Notes under the pieces: generated by a model | Told to the model about the DNA's origin: nothing | The model's input: the letters and a program-made list of their open reading frames with translations, nothing else | Database searches by the model: none | Shown here: positions 36,752-46,150 of the stretch, piece after piece | Numbering within the stretch: the first letter of the stretch is position 1 | Layout of the letters: every line of letters begins with the position of its first letter | Assembly (NCBI GenBank): GCA_947495295.1 | Contig: CANLYJ010000004.1 | Span: forward strand, 62,001 to 126,000 | Length of the DNA: 64,000 nucleotides | DNA from: an uncultured Paracoccaceae bacterium | Lineage (GTDB): Bacteria > Pseudomonadota > Alphaproteobacteria > Rhodobacterales > Rhodobacteraceae | Direction: 5' to 3' | Made by a program: the position numbers and the translations under genes

Positions 36752-37633
36752 TTGGGCCATCTGCTGGTCCGGTCTAAAGAGGGACAAGATAAGTTGCTAT
36801 TCCGCCTGCCTGGAGCGTTAGCGCGCGCAGCGCTTGTGATATTGCTCATCGCATTGCCGTCGATGCTGTTGCCGGGGGGCAGCACAGATGGGTTGCAGAT
36901 CGTTGCGATTGTCGCGATTTTCGCAGCCTTATTTACGGTTGTGGAATATAGCGCCGCCAGCCCCAGCCTTGTCGAATTTCGTGATGCGCCGCCGTTCAAC
37001 CGGGTTCGGTTTTCCACGCTGTTCGCGACTGTCTTTTCCTTATCAGTGATTTGCCGCGGGTTTGTTGAACCCTCCGCCATGACCATGTTTTTTGAAAACA
37101 GCAGTGCTGGACTTGGCCAGTTGATTGATTTTCCACTGTCTCCCGTTCACCTGATGGTTGCGATCCTGCCCGATGATGCCAGTCTGCAAGCCGCGGATCG
37201 GGTCAAGAATGCAGCTGGTCTGAGCTATGTGATGTCGTTGTTTTCGATCATCTGGTTCATTGTTCTACTGCGATTGCAGAACTGGCCACGGCGGGGCGGT
37301 GCGTTCAACGTCTGGATCAATCTTCCCACATTCGATCCAACCGCCGGGGGCGATGTGGTCAAACGCTTGCGCCGGGATGGCCATCTTAACATTTTCTTAG
37401 GGCTTTTGATGCCCTTCTTGATCCCGTTGGTTATCAAGATGACCGCGTTTCTGGGCGCCCCGTTGCGTCTGGATGACCCACAAACCCTGATCTGGACTGT
37501 GACCGCATGGACATTCTTGCCGGCAGGTATCCTGATGCGTGGCATTGCGTTAACCCGCGTCGCCAAGATGATCGAGCAGCAGCGCAAGCGCGCGCACGAC
37601 CGCGCTGCCGCCAATGGCTTGCTGCCTGCCTGA
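36752..37633 (+). CDS. Conserved hypothetical membrane protein
   Basis: A protein of up to 293 residues with about six hydrophobic segments (for example ALVILLIALPSMLLPGG and HLNIFLGLLMPFLIPLVI) and an Arg/Lys-rich C-terminus. No family is recognised. The start is uncertain: the frame opens after a TGA at 36749 and offers TTG at 36752, or TTG at 36794 with GAGGGA before it. The residues between them read like protein (RSKEGQDKLLFRLPG). The 3' end lies inside the next open frame. Confidence 0.7.
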   Translation: MGHLLVRSKEGQDKLLFRLPGALARAALVILLIALPSMLLPGGSTDGLQIVAIVAIFAALFTVVEYSAASPSLVEFRDAPPFNRVRFSTLFATVFSLSVICRGFVEPSAMTMFFENSSAGLGQLIDFPLSPVHLMVAILPDDASLQAADRVKNAAGLSYVMSLFSIIWFIVLLRLQNWPRRGGAFNVWINLPTFDPTAGGDVVKRLRRDGHLNIFLGLLMPFLIPLVIKMTAFLGAPLRLDDPQTLIWTVTAWTFLPAGILMRGIALTRVAKMIEQQRKRAHDRAAANGLLPA

Positions 37634-38619
37634 TTTGCTGTCTATCGCCGGGTTCTGGTCTGGCCGAAACCTACCGTATCGCCACATATGCTGCACCGTT
37701 AAGCCGTGACGGGCCGGGGTTATTGCTGCGTGATATCCAGAAGGGGGAGGATGTCCAGATCGCGGCTGTTTGGGCGGTGATTGCGCGTCAGGACCCGGAT
37801 GTGTTGCTTCTGACGGATTTCGACCATGATCTGGATGGTGCTGCTCTTGCCGCATTTGCCGGGCTTTTTGACGATACCTATCCCTATCTTTTTGCCGGGC
37901 GTCCGAACGCGGGATTGGCCACTGGCTTGGATATGGATCGCAATGGCCGCACCGGAGAGCCGCGCGATGCCCAAGGTTATGGTCGGTTTGCGGGTGACGG
38001 TGGGATGGCGATCCTGTCGCGCTACCCTTTGGGTGAAGCCACTGATCTATCGGATATTCTTTGGCGCGATCTACCGGGGGCTACTTTGCCAAAAGACTTT
38101 TATCCTGACGAGGTGTTGGCGGTGCAGCGATTGTCATCAACCGGACATTGGATCGTTCCTGTGGACCTGCCCGATGGTCCGATGGCCTTGCTGGCCTTTT
38201 CGGCGACACCGCCGGTTTTTGATGGTCCAGAGGATCGTAATGGGCTGCGCAACCGTGATGAGCTGCGCATATGGCAGGTGGTACTGGATGGCGGGTTTGG
38301 CCCGCCGCCGACTGATTTCATCGTTGCCGGGAACGCCAATCTGGACCCCGTCGATGGTGATGGATTCTCGGGTGCTATGGCCGCGTTTCTGTCGGACCCT
38401 CGGTTGCAGGACCCGCTGCCGGGTCAAGATACCGCGGATTGGCCTGATGACCGGGCAGGGGATTTGCGGGTCAGTTATGTTCTGCCCGCCGCTGATTGGA
38501 ACGTCGTAGATGCGGGCGTCTTCTGGCCCGCATCTGATAAGCCCGAGGCGACCCTACTCGGCAGCGATGGCTTGGCTGCGGGGCCGCATCATCTTGTCTG
38601 GGTCGATATCCGCCGGTAG
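37507..38619 (+). CDS. Secreted endonuclease/exonuclease/phosphatase (EEP)-family protein
   Basis: A 370-codon frame. The region ACLICCLSPGSGLAETYRIA looks like the end of a signal peptide, then comes an EEP-like core: QDPDVLLLTDFDHD, GDGGMAILSRYPL, IVAGNANLDPVDGDG (Asn-x-Asp pair), RVSYVLPAADW and GPHHLVWVDI (terminal His). Probably a periplasmic or secreted phosphodiesterase. The only in-frame ATG lies 127 bases inside the preceding gene and gives an unusually long basic N-region; a shorter non-ATG start is possible. The 3' end overlaps the convergent epimerase gene by 66 bp. Confidence 0.75.
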   Translation: MDILAGRYPDAWHCVNPRRQDDRAAAQARARPRCRQWLAACLICCLSPGSGLAETYRIATYAAPLSRDGPGLLLRDIQKGEDVQIAAVWAVIARQDPDVLLLTDFDHDLDGAALAAFAGLFDDTYPYLFAGRPNAGLATGLDMDRNGRTGEPRDAQGYGRFAGDGGMAILSRYPLGEATDLSDILWRDLPGATLPKDFYPDEVLAVQRLSSTGHWIVPVDLPDGPMALLAFSATPPVFDGPEDRNGLRNRDELRIWQVVLDGGFGPPPTDFIVAGNANLDPVDGDGFSGAMAAFLSDPRLQDPLPGQDTADWPDDRAGDLRVSYVLPAADWNVVDAGVFWPASDKPEATLLGSDGLAAGPHHLVWVDIRR

Positions 38620-39462
38620 CCCGTTAAGCATGACGTCGTCCAGATTGGTTGGCTTGAAATTCGGCAGGAGGCGGTTGAACTTGGTACCGCTGATGCGGTG
38701 CGGCATGCTGTAGAGGTAACGCATTTCGCGCATCTCGCGCGCCAGTTCCCAGAAGGGTGCAAGCACGGTCATCAACCACCAGGGAAACGGGCTGACCTTG
38801 ACGGTGCGCCCTGTGGCTGCGGCGACCGTGTCGCGCAATTGATGCGTTGTAAAGCTGTGGCCGGGGAAGGGGACGTCCTCAAACTGGCCGAGCGTGTCCC
38901 GCTTTTCGGCCAGTGCCAGCGCGGCCTGCGCCCAATCAGGGACGTATGCATAGGCTTGCATCGCATCTGGGTCACCCGCCGCCGTGAGTGTGCCTTTGCT
39001 GATGTTTCGCATCGCCAGCATGCTCATGAAGTCGCCGTTACCATTTGGGTCGATAAAGTTTCCAGCCCGCAGGATGATCGTTTGCACCCCCGCGTCGCGA
39101 TATGCTTGTTCCATATCGACCCTGATCTGGCCCTTTTTCGCGCATGGGGTCTGCGCGGTGTTTTCATCGAAAGTTCCGGGCTGGTTGCCAAAATTGTAGA
39201 TATTGCCGGGGATGATCACTGTTGCCCCGCTGGATTGAGCAGCTGCAATCACCTGAGCCGTAATCGCGGGGATTGTTTTGGCCCAGTTGTGGTAGCCGGG
39301 CGGATTCAGCCCGTTGATGATGACGTCTGCGCCAGCGGCGGCTTCGGTCATATCGGTGCCGCGCTTGTAACGACGCACGGTCCAGCCGGCGTTCCAGAAT
39401 GCTTCTGCCGCGTGGCTGCCAATCTTGCCAGAGGCACCAAGGATTAGGACTGTGTTCTGCAT
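38554..39462 (-). CDS. NAD-dependent epimerase/dehydratase (atypical SDR) family protein
   Basis: A 302-residue protein with an N-terminal Rossmann fold: LILGASGKIGSHAAEAF near residue 5 binds NAD(P). The middle segment IPGNIYNFGNQPGTFDE resembles extended SDR proteins, but the Tyr-x3-Lys catalytic pair is not in the usual place, so it may be an NmrA-type sensor or reductase. A good CAGGAG site precedes the ATG. It is divergent from a LysR gene 94 bases away, the typical layout of a regulator and its target. Confidence 0.85.
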   Translation of the reverse strand: MQNTVLILGASGKIGSHAAEAFWNAGWTVRRYKRGTDMTEAAAGADVIINGLNPPGYHNWAKTIPAITAQVIAAAQSSGATVIIPGNIYNFGNQPGTFDENTAQTPCAKKGQIRVDMEQAYRDAGVQTIILRAGNFIDPNGNGDFMSMLAMRNISKGTLTAAGDPDAMQAYAYVPDWAQAALALAEKRDTLGQFEDVPFPGHSFTTHQLRDTVAAATGRTVKVSPFPWWLMTVLAPFWELAREMREMRYLYSMPHRISGTKFNRLLPNFKPTNLDDVMLNGLPADIDPDKMMRPRSQAIAAE

Positions 39463-39556
39463 CGCTTTGCTCCTGTTCGCTGTGTTGGATGCAGGATCGC
39501 CTATTCAACCTGGCAAAGGAATTGCCGAAAAACGTAGATCGTGTATTCATTTGTGA

Positions 39557-40453
39557 ATGGATAAATCGATAGCATCTTTGGATTGGTCTTTGGTGCAGGC
39601 ATTTCTGGCGGTTGCCGATACCGGTAGCCTGTCGGCCGCTGCGCGGATATTGGGCACCAGTCAACCGACCCTTGGCCGACAGATAAAGGCGATTGAGGCA
39701 CAGCTGAACGCCGAATTGTTTCACCGGCAGGCCCGTGGATTTGCGCTGACACAAACCGGTGCAGAGCTGGTTGAGCCGGCAAAGGCGATGCGTGATGCGG
39801 TGCAAAAGATTACGCTGACGGCTGCAGGTCAGCAGGCTCGGTTGGATGGTACGGTGCGCGTTACTGCAAGCATGGCAACTTCGGCCATGCATCTGCCGCC
39901 GATCATTGCACGGATTCGCAAACTGGAACCAGAGATCGCGATTGAGCTGGTCGCAAGTGATGCCAGTCACAACCTGTTATATCGCGAGGCGGATATTGCG
40001 GTACGTATGTATCGCCCGACGCAGTTGGAACTGGTGACACAGCATATAGGCGAGGTCGAATTGGCTGTGTTTGCGGCGAAATCCTACATCGCTGAGCGTG
40101 GCATGCCGACGTCAATTACCGAACTGACACAACATGATTTCGTTGGCTATGACACCAATACTGATATTATCGACGGGTTTGCCGAACTTGGCATTGAAGT
40201 AACGCGCGATTTGTTCAAAACGCGCGTTGACGACAATATTGCCTATTGGGAGCTGGTCCGCGCCGGTTGCGGCATTGGATTTGCACAGGCCGATATTGGC
40301 CGTAAGGATCCGCTGATTGCAGAGATTAAGATCGGGATAGATATGCCAACCCTGCCCATCTGGCTGACCGCCCATGGGGCGATGCGCCAAACCCCGCGTA
40401 TCAGGCGGGTTTGGGAGTTGCTGGCAGAGGGTTTGCGCCCGTTAGTTCTTTGA
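39557..40453 (+). CDS. LysR-family transcriptional regulator
   Basis: A 298-residue LysR protein: helix-turn-helix at residues ~10-35 (VQAFLAVADTGSLSAAARIL, then TSQPTLGRQI) and an effector domain from ~95 (LDGTVRVTASMATSAMHLPP). It is divergent from the epimerase-family gene and probably regulates it and itself from the shared 94-bp region. The inducer is unknown. Confidence 0.92.
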   Translation: MDKSIASLDWSLVQAFLAVADTGSLSAAARILGTSQPTLGRQIKAIEAQLNAELFHRQARGFALTQTGAELVEPAKAMRDAVQKITLTAAGQQARLDGTVRVTASMATSAMHLPPIIARIRKLEPEIAIELVASDASHNLLYREADIAVRMYRPTQLELVTQHIGEVELAVFAAKSYIAERGMPTSITELTQHDFVGYDTNTDIIDGFAELGIEVTRDLFKTRVDDNIAYWELVRAGCGIGFAQADIGRKDPLIAEIKIGIDMPTLPIWLTAHGAMRQTPRIRRVWELLAEGLRPLVL

Positions 40454-40459
40454 CCGTGT

Positions 40460-40936
40460 CTACCCCAAGGCTTCGGACAGCTTGTCAAATGCCTGGTTCC
40501 ATCCGCCACCGCCTGGCGATCCTTCGGGAACGCCGACATGCACCATTGTCATGGTGGTGCGGCCGTCAGCCTCGGAAAGTTCAACAATGACTTCGGTGAT
40601 GTCGGGGTGCCCTTCAGGCATGCCCATGGATTGCGGCGAAATCAGCGTTCCGTTTTCGTCGCACATGCTTTCGGTATAGACGAGGCGATTGGGCCGGTTC
40701 ACTTCTTTATAAACGCCGGTGAACCACATGGTCATTGTGCGTTCTGGTGACGACATTTGCATGCTGACCTTGCGGGTTCCGCCTACAACCACATCCATCT
40801 CAGCAACAGGTACTGTCATGCCACGCGGGCCGTACCAACGCTTGAACATTTCTGGGTCGGCCCACATGTTCCAGATGACCTCTATCGGTGCGTCGAATTC
40901 GCGGGTGATTTTTACCCATCCAGTTTGATCAGCCAT
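40460..40936 (-). CDS. SRPBCC (AHSA1-like) domain protein
   Basis: A 158-residue START/AHSA1-fold protein. The pattern ITREFDAPIEVIWNMWADPEMFKRWYGP is the classic N-terminus, and GGGGWNQAFDKLSEAL the classic C-terminal helix. The family binds hydrophobic ligands. The start at 40936 has AAGGA eight bases upstream and overlaps the ArsR gene by 8 bp. ArsR-AHSA1 pairs are common and form self-regulated two-gene operons. Confidence 0.92.
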   Translation of the reverse strand: MADQTGWVKITREFDAPIEVIWNMWADPEMFKRWYGPRGMTVPVAEMDVVVGGTRKVSMQMSSPERTMTMWFTGVYKEVNRPNRLVYTESMCDENGTLISPQSMGMPEGHPDITEVIVELSEADGRTTMTMVHVGVPEGSPGGGGWNQAFDKLSEALG

Positions 40937-41267
40937 CTTTTGCATCCTTCATTTCAACAATAATCTGGTTCATGACATCAAACCGCGCATCCCAGATATG
41001 CCGGTATTGATCTGTCCAATGCGCCACCGCCTGTAGCGGTTCGGCGTTTAATGTGCAGGGTCGGAATTGGGCGTCCCGCCCGCGTGTAATGAGCCCCGCA
41101 TTTTCGAGGACCCGGATATGTTTTGAGATCGCCGGTAAGCTCATTTCGAACGGTTCAGCAAGCGTATTGACGGTTGCTTCGCCCTTGGCAAGCCTGGCCA
41201 GGATTGCCCGGCGGGTCGGGTTTGCCAAGGCGGCAAAGGCAGCGTCGAGGGGGTCAGTCTCTGTCAT
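40929..41267 (-). CDS. ArsR-family transcriptional regulator
   Basis: A 112-residue winged-helix repressor: ANPTRRAILARLAKGEATVN, then the recognition helix in EMSLPAISKHIRVLENAGLI, and RDAQFRPCTL as the wing. No Cys cluster for metals is seen (one Cys only), so it probably senses something other than arsenic. Co-transcribed with the AHSA1 gene; divergent from leuB, with A/T-rich promoter DNA between. Confidence 0.92.
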   Translation of the reverse strand: MTETDPLDAAFAALANPTRRAILARLAKGEATVNTLAEPFEMSLPAISKHIRVLENAGLITRGRDAQFRPCTLNAEPLQAVAHWTDQYRHIWDARFDVMNQIIVEMKDAKDG

Positions 41268-41412
41268 GACTCATTAATAAACCAACTCTTTAATTAATAA
41301 AGTGGTTAAATTAAGGTGCGCCATGCTATGGCGTCGATATGCCTTGATATCTTGAACCTGCCGTCATGCCGGGGTAGGGCCTTTCCGACAGATGCAAGCA
41401 AGGACGCGACCC

Positions 41413-42519
41413 ATGGCAAACCCATCCCTATTAATCCTCGCCGGTGACGGCATTGGCCCTGAAGTTATGGATGAGGTGAAGCGCGTCATTACCTGGTTTG
41501 GTGACAAGCGCGACCTGACCTTCGACGTGTCAGAGGATTTAGTTGGCGGTGCTGCCTATGACGCACATGGTGTCCCTTTGCACGATGACACGATGGCCAA
41601 AGCCCAAGAGGTGGACGCCGTTCTGCTGGGTGCTGTTGGCGGCCCGAAATACGACGATCTGGATTTCAGCGTAAAACCCGAGCGCGGCCTACTGCGCCTG
41701 CGCAAGGAGATGGATCTGTTTGCCAACCTGCGCCCGGCGCAGTGTTTTGATGCGCTTGCTGATTTTTCGTCGCTGAAAAAAGATGTCGTTGCAGGCTTGG
41801 ATATCATGATCGTGCGCGAACTGACCTCTGGCGTTTATTTCGGTGAGCCGCGCGGCATCCATATCGAAGACAATATGCGCGTGGGCGTGAATACCCAGCG
41901 CTATACGGAGGCAGAGATCGAACGCGCCGCCCGCGCCGCCTTTGACCTGGCGCGCAAGCGTTCGAACAAGGTTTGCTCCATGGAAAAGGCGAATGTCATG
42001 GAAAGCGGCATCCTGTGGCGCGACGTGGTGAACGAGGTCCATCAGGCTGATTATGCCGATGTCGAACTGTCGCATATGTATGCCGACAATGGCGCGATGC
42101 AGCTGGTCCGCGCGCCCAAGCAGTTTGATGTCATCCTGACCGATAACCTGTTTGGCGATATCCTGTCTGACTGTGCTGCGATGCTGACTGGTTCGTTGGG
42201 GATGCTGCCATCTGCCTCGCTTGGCTTGCCGATGGCCAATGGGCGTCCAAAAGCGATGTATGAACCGGTACATGGGTCGGCCCCCGACATCACCGGGCAA
42301 GGGAAGGCAAACCCGATTGCCTGCATTCTAAGCTTTGCAATGGCGCTGCGCTATTCGTTCGATGAAGGTACCGAGGCTGACCGGCTGGAAGCCGCGATTG
42401 AGAAGGTACTGGCTGATGGTGCGCGTACAGGTGACCTGATGGGCCCTGAAGGTGGCACCCCGTTGAGTACGACGCAAATGGGTGATGTGATTCTTGAGGC
42501 GCTTGACGCAAGTCTCTGA
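41413..42519 (+). CDS. leuB: 3-isopropylmalate dehydrogenase
   Basis: LeuB oxidises and decarboxylates 3-isopropylmalate with NAD+, the third step of leucine synthesis. The 368-residue protein starts [18 protein letters not shown] after an AAGGA site. Family motifs include [33 protein letters not shown], and [20 protein letters not shown] for substrate and metal binding. It is separated from leuCD by a 5-kb insertion of five other genes on both strands and must have its own promoter. Confidence 0.97.
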   Translation: MANPSLLILAGDGIGPEVMDEVKRVITWFGDKRDLTFDVSEDLVGGAAYDAHGVPLHDDTMAKAQEVDAVLLGAVGGPKYDDLDFSVKPERGLLRLRKEMDLFANLRPAQCFDALADFSSLKKDVVAGLDIMIVRELTSGVYFGEPRGIHIEDNMRVGVNTQRYTEAEIERAARAAFDLARKRSNKVCSMEKANVMESGILWRDVVNEVHQADYADVELSHMYADNGAMQLVRAPKQFDVILTDNLFGDILSDCAAMLTGSLGMLPSASLGLPMANGRPKAMYEPVHGSAPDITGQGKANPIACILSFAMALRYSFDEGTEADRLEAAIEKVLADGARTGDLMGPEGGTPLSTTQMGDVILEALDASL

Positions 42520-42535
42520 AGCTGAATGCGAACAA

Positions 42536-42573
42536 TGCCACAAGCCGGAACTTACTGTTTCCGGATTGTGGCA
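42536..42573 (+). terminator. Long hairpin downstream of leuB
   Basis: Two 15-nt arms (42536-42550 and 42559-42573) pair over 14 positions with one mismatch around an 8-nt loop, 17 bases after the leuB stop. No T-tract follows, so it may act as a 3' stabilising or Rho-assisted structure rather than a classical terminator. Confidence 0.6.
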
Positions 42574-42701
42574 GTTCATCCGCCAAATATGACCTCGCGG
42601 TGACGAGACATGGCAAGAAATGCTGGTCATTTGTTGGAAGATCGGCTAGGTTTACGTTAGATTAACAGTCGTACCAGTGAACTTTGTGAAAGTTTAATAA
42701 A

Positions 42702-43370
42702 ATGCATAGTCTTGTGAAGAAATTGGCAGCGGTCGCCGTTGCAACCCTGATGGCCGTTCCTGCAATGGCCGCAACTACAACTTTTGATTTTCGGAATGGT
42801 GGTCTCCTTGGCAACGGATCCTATGACGGCAACTATGCCGCAACCGTTGACCAGCTGACAGTCAACGTGACTGCTGGACGTTATCGTGCGCCTGCCGGAG
42901 CCCCAAACGACAGCATCATCGATAGCGATTGTTCTGACGGTGGATGCGGCTACTTCGGTGATCGTTACGTGCGTCAGGTGAATTCGGGCATCGGTATTGC
43001 TGGACGGTTCGACGGCAGCAGCATTGATGGCAACTATGGCAACGACCTGATAACCTTTGCTTTTGATCGCGTGATCGATTTCACCCGGGTGGTTTTCACT
43101 GGTGTTGACTGGAACGACCGCTTTGACGTTTTCGTCGATGGCAACCTCGTCCAGGAAGAAATTCGTATCGCTGGCAACAACCCTTTCAGCTTGGCCTCTT
43201 TGGCGATCAGTTCTGGTCAGTCGATCAGTTTCGGCGCTGATGGCCGGTTTGATAACTTCCGCGTTGGTGCCATTCAGGTCTCATCCGTGCCGCTGCCAGC
43301 GGGCGCGCTGCTGCTTTTGAGTGGTCTGTTTGGTCTGGGTGTCATGCGCCGTCGCCGCGCGGCTGCCTGA
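42702..43370 (+). CDS. VPLPA-CTERM sorting domain protein
   Basis: A 222-residue exported protein with a signal peptide (KKLAAVAVATLMAVPAMAA) and a C-terminal sorting tail: VPLPAGALLLLSGLFGLGV followed by MRRRRAAA. This VPLPA-helix-Arg tail is the variant of PEP-CTERM found in Rhodobacterales, processed by an exosortase. The mature part is rich in Gly, Asp and Asn and probably a beta-sandwich (FTGVDWNDRFDVFVDGN). No exosortase or polysaccharide genes lie nearby. Confidence 0.88.
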   Translation: MHSLVKKLAAVAVATLMAVPAMAATTTFDFRNGGLLGNGSYDGNYAATVDQLTVNVTAGRYRAPAGAPNDSIIDSDCSDGGCGYFGDRYVRQVNSGIGIAGRFDGSSIDGNYGNDLITFAFDRVIDFTRVVFTGVDWNDRFDVFVDGNLVQEEIRIAGNNPFSLASLAISSGQSISFGADGRFDNFRVGAIQVSSVPLPAGALLLLSGLFGLGVMRRRRAAA

Positions 43371-43395
43371 ACAGCCCTACACATAGAATAATCAA

Positions 43396-43423
43396 AGGGG
43401 CGGTCCATTGGGCCGCCTCTTTT
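43396..43423 (+). terminator. Intrinsic terminator after the VPLPA-CTERM gene
   Basis: An 11-bp stem with G-U pairs (43396-43406 with 43410-43420), a 3-nt loop and the run TCTTTT lie 26 bases downstream of the stop codon. This isolates the gene from the EamA gene that follows. Confidence 0.82.
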
Positions 43424-43487
43424 CATTGACGCATTGGCTTTGCTTTGGCAGGTATCGGCAGATACGGCGCATAAAAGGAAAGCGGCC

Positions 43488-44459
43488 ATGTCACCAAATG
43501 CTAAGGGCGCGCTTTTTGCGCTACTCGCCTTTGCGATCTTTGCCACCCATGATGTGTTTGTGAAGGTGTTGGGCGGCATCTATTCCCCTTTCCAGATCGT
43601 CTTTTTCAGTGTTTTGCTCAGCTTTCCGCTGGCGACCGTCATGTTGATGCGTGACGCCAAACCCGGAACACTGGTCCCGGTTCACCCATGGTGGATGGCA
43701 TTGCGCACGGTCGCTGCCGTGGCGACGGGGGTCAGTGCATTCTATGCCTTTTCCGTTCTACCCTTGGCGCAGACATATGCGATCTTGTTTGCGGCACCTT
43801 TGCTGATCACCATTCTCGCAATTCCAGTGCTTGGCGAACGGGTGCGTCTGCGACGTTGGATGGCCGTTCTTTTTGGGTTGGCGGGTGTGATGGTTGTGCT
43901 GCAGCCGGGACAGACGACCCTATCAACGGGCCATCTTGCTGCCGTTGTGGCCGCTATTGGTGGGTCGGTTGCATCAATTGTGGTCCGCAAGATCGGGGCG
44001 GATGAACGGCCGGTCGTTATTCTGCTGTACCCGATGGTCGTGAATTTCGTGGTGATGGCCTGTGCATTGCCTTTTGTTTACAAACCATTGCCGATTGAGC
44101 ATCTGGGCATGTTGGCTATCATCGCTTGCTTTGCCTGGGTTGCCAGCCGCCTTGTGATCATGGCCTATCAGCAAGGTGAGGCGGCGATTATTGCACCGAT
44201 GCAGTATAGTCAGATCATCTGGGCCGCTGCTTATGGCTATCTGTTCTTTGATGAAACGCTGGCGCAGAATACAATCCTTGGGGCCGGGATCATCATTGCC
44301 AGCGGTCTGTATATCGTATTGCGGGAAAGCCGCAGCGATGCGTCGGAAAATACGCCTGTGCTGCGCACCCGGTCACGGTCAGAAACGGCGACAACCCCGC
44401 GCGTCAGCCTATTCATGCGTTTGACAGGCCAAGAGCCGCCGCGCGGGCAGGGCGACTGA
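43488..44459 (+). CDS. EamA/DMT family transporter
   Basis: A 323-residue protein with ten predicted helices in two EamA halves (from AKGALFALLAFAIFATHDVFV, and from LAAVVAAIGGSVASIVVRK). Typical motifs are FSVLPLAQTYAILFAAPLLI and IAPMQYSQIIWAAAYGYLFF. The ~40-residue Arg/Ser/Thr-rich cytoplasmic tail is longer than usual. Substrate unknown. The start has AAGGA eight bases upstream. Confidence 0.9.
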   Translation: MSPNAKGALFALLAFAIFATHDVFVKVLGGIYSPFQIVFFSVLLSFPLATVMLMRDAKPGTLVPVHPWWMALRTVAAVATGVSAFYAFSVLPLAQTYAILFAAPLLITILAIPVLGERVRLRRWMAVLFGLAGVMVVLQPGQTTLSTGHLAAVVAAIGGSVASIVVRKIGADERPVVILLYPMVVNFVVMACALPFVYKPLPIEHLGMLAIIACFAWVASRLVIMAYQQGEAAIIAPMQYSQIIWAAAYGYLFFDETLAQNTILGAGIIIASGLYIVLRESRSDASENTPVLRTRSRSETATTPRVSLFMRLTGQEPPRGQGD

Positions 44460-44463
44460 CCTT

Positions 44464-46095
44464 CTAACGCTGTTCTGGCGGTGTGAAACTATGGGCATCC
44501 GCACGCCCCCAACGTTCCTGAAACCCGTGTTCATCATCGGTGCCGTCCAGCAGAAAACCTTCGGGCATGTAGGCATAGACGTCGGCCGCTTCTGCCATTT
44601 GCCCGTCGGCTTTGCGTGCCATGAAATGGTAAGGCAGGAAGTCGCAGGGGTTTTGCAGCCCTGCTGCCCCGGCCATTTTCCCAAGCGCCTTCATCGTGTT
44701 TTTGTGGAAACGTGCAACTCGCTGGCTTTTGTTGCCGACGTCCAGGGCGCGTTGCCGCAGCGGGTCTTGCGTGGCGACACCCACGGGGCAATGGTTGGTA
44801 TGACAAGCCTGCGCCTGAATGCAGCCGATGGCAAACATGTAGCCCCGCGCCGAATTGCACCAATCCGCCCCCAGTGAAAGCGCCCGTGCAATATCAAAAG
44901 CGCTGACCAATTTGCCTGCTGCCCCGATCTTGATCCTGTCGCGAATACCTGCGCCGCGCAGGGTGTTATGCACAAATGTCAGCCCCTCAACCATCGGCAT
45001 GCCGACATGGTTGGCAAATTCAAGCGGTGCCGCCCCGGTGCCGCCTTCTGTTCCGTCCACGACGATGAAGTCGGGGTAGATACCGGTGTGCAGCATCGCC
45101 TTGACCATGCACATGAATTCCCGCCGGTGCCCGATGCAGAGCTTGAAACCCACAGGCTTTCCGCCTGATTTTTCACGCAAGAGCCCCAGAAATTCGGTCA
45201 ACTCAACGGGATTGGAGAATGCGCTATGCGCCGCCGGAGAGATGCAATCGACCCCCATAGGCACCCCGCGCGCCTCTGCAATCTCTTCGCTGATCTTTGA
45301 GGCTGGCAGCATCCCGCCTTGCCCAGGCTTGGCCCCTTGGCTGAGCTTAAGCTCGATCATTTTGACCTGATCACTGGCAGCTTGCTTGGCGAACTTTTCG
45401 GCGTTGAAGGTGCCGTCATCATTGCGGCAGCCAAAGTAACCCGATCCGATTTCATAGATCAGGTCACCGCCGCCTTCACGGTGATAGCGGCTGATCCCAC
45501 CTTCGCCAGTATCATGCGCAAACCCGCCCATTTTTGCGCCTTGGTTCAGGGCCGAGATGGCGTTTGCCGAAAGTGATCCGAAGCTCATCGCAGAGATATT
45601 GTAAAGCGAAGCCGCGTAGGGTTGCTTGCAATCAGGCCCGCCGATTGTGACCCGGAAATCCGTATCCTTGAATTCAGTTGGTTGCACCGAGTGGGTCAGC
45701 CAAGCGTAACCGGCATCATAGACGGCCTCTTGCGTGCCAAAGGGCCGCTTATCCTCGGCCCCCTTGGCCCGCTGATAGACCAAGGATCGTTGTTCACGGC
45801 TGAATGGCTGTTCGTCCTGATCGCTTTCAATCAGGTATTGCCGGATCTCGGGCCGGATCCCTTCAAACAGAAACCGCATATGGCCGAGCACGGGGTAGTT
45901 GCGCAGGATCGCATGGCTTGGCTGACGCAAGTCGCGGATGCCAAGGGCGGACAGTGCTGCAAAAGCGACAAACAGAACGAAAACCCACGGAAACCAGAAC
46001 CCAAGAACAAAGCAGATCACCGTCAGGGCAATGACCAAAACCAATGTCGTAAACCGTTCCAAATCCAACAAGTCGCGCAAACCAGATACCTCCAC
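44464..46095 (-). CDS. FMN-binding glutamate synthase family protein, membrane-anchored
   Basis: A 543-residue protein. One or two N-terminal hydrophobic helices (residues ~15-50) are followed by the central and FMN-binding domains of glutamate synthase: NISAMSFGSLSANAISALN, GGISRYHREGGGDLIYEIGS, ELKLSQGAKPGQGG, VDGTEGGTGAAPLEFA, and the Cys motif GCIQAQACHTNHCPVGVATQ that holds an iron-sulfur cluster. There is no amidotransferase domain, so it is a stand-alone GltS-like protein of uncertain reaction. Start codon is GTG without a clear ribosome site. Confidence 0.88.
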   Translation of the reverse strand: MEVSGLRDLLDLERFTTLVLVIALTVICFVLGFWFPWVFVLFVAFAALSALGIRDLRQPSHAILRNYPVLGHMRFLFEGIRPEIRQYLIESDQDEQPFSREQRSLVYQRAKGAEDKRPFGTQEAVYDAGYAWLTHSVQPTEFKDTDFRVTIGGPDCKQPYAASLYNISAMSFGSLSANAISALNQGAKMGGFAHDTGEGGISRYHREGGGDLIYEIGSGYFGCRNDDGTFNAEKFAKQAASDQVKMIELKLSQGAKPGQGGMLPASKISEEIAEARGVPMGVDCISPAAHSAFSNPVELTEFLGLLREKSGGKPVGFKLCIGHRREFMCMVKAMLHTGIYPDFIVVDGTEGGTGAAPLEFANHVGMPMVEGLTFVHNTLRGAGIRDRIKIGAAGKLVSAFDIARALSLGADWCNSARGYMFAIGCIQAQACHTNHCPVGVATQDPLRQRALDVGNKSQRVARFHKNTMKALGKMAGAAGLQNPCDFLPYHFMARKADGQMAEAADVYAYMPEGFLLDGTDDEHGFQERWGRADAHSFTPPEQR

Positions 46096-46150
46096 TTTGC
46101 GGTCAGACTAGGCCGCGCTGCTGGGGGAGGAAAGCAAGTTTCGCCTTGCG

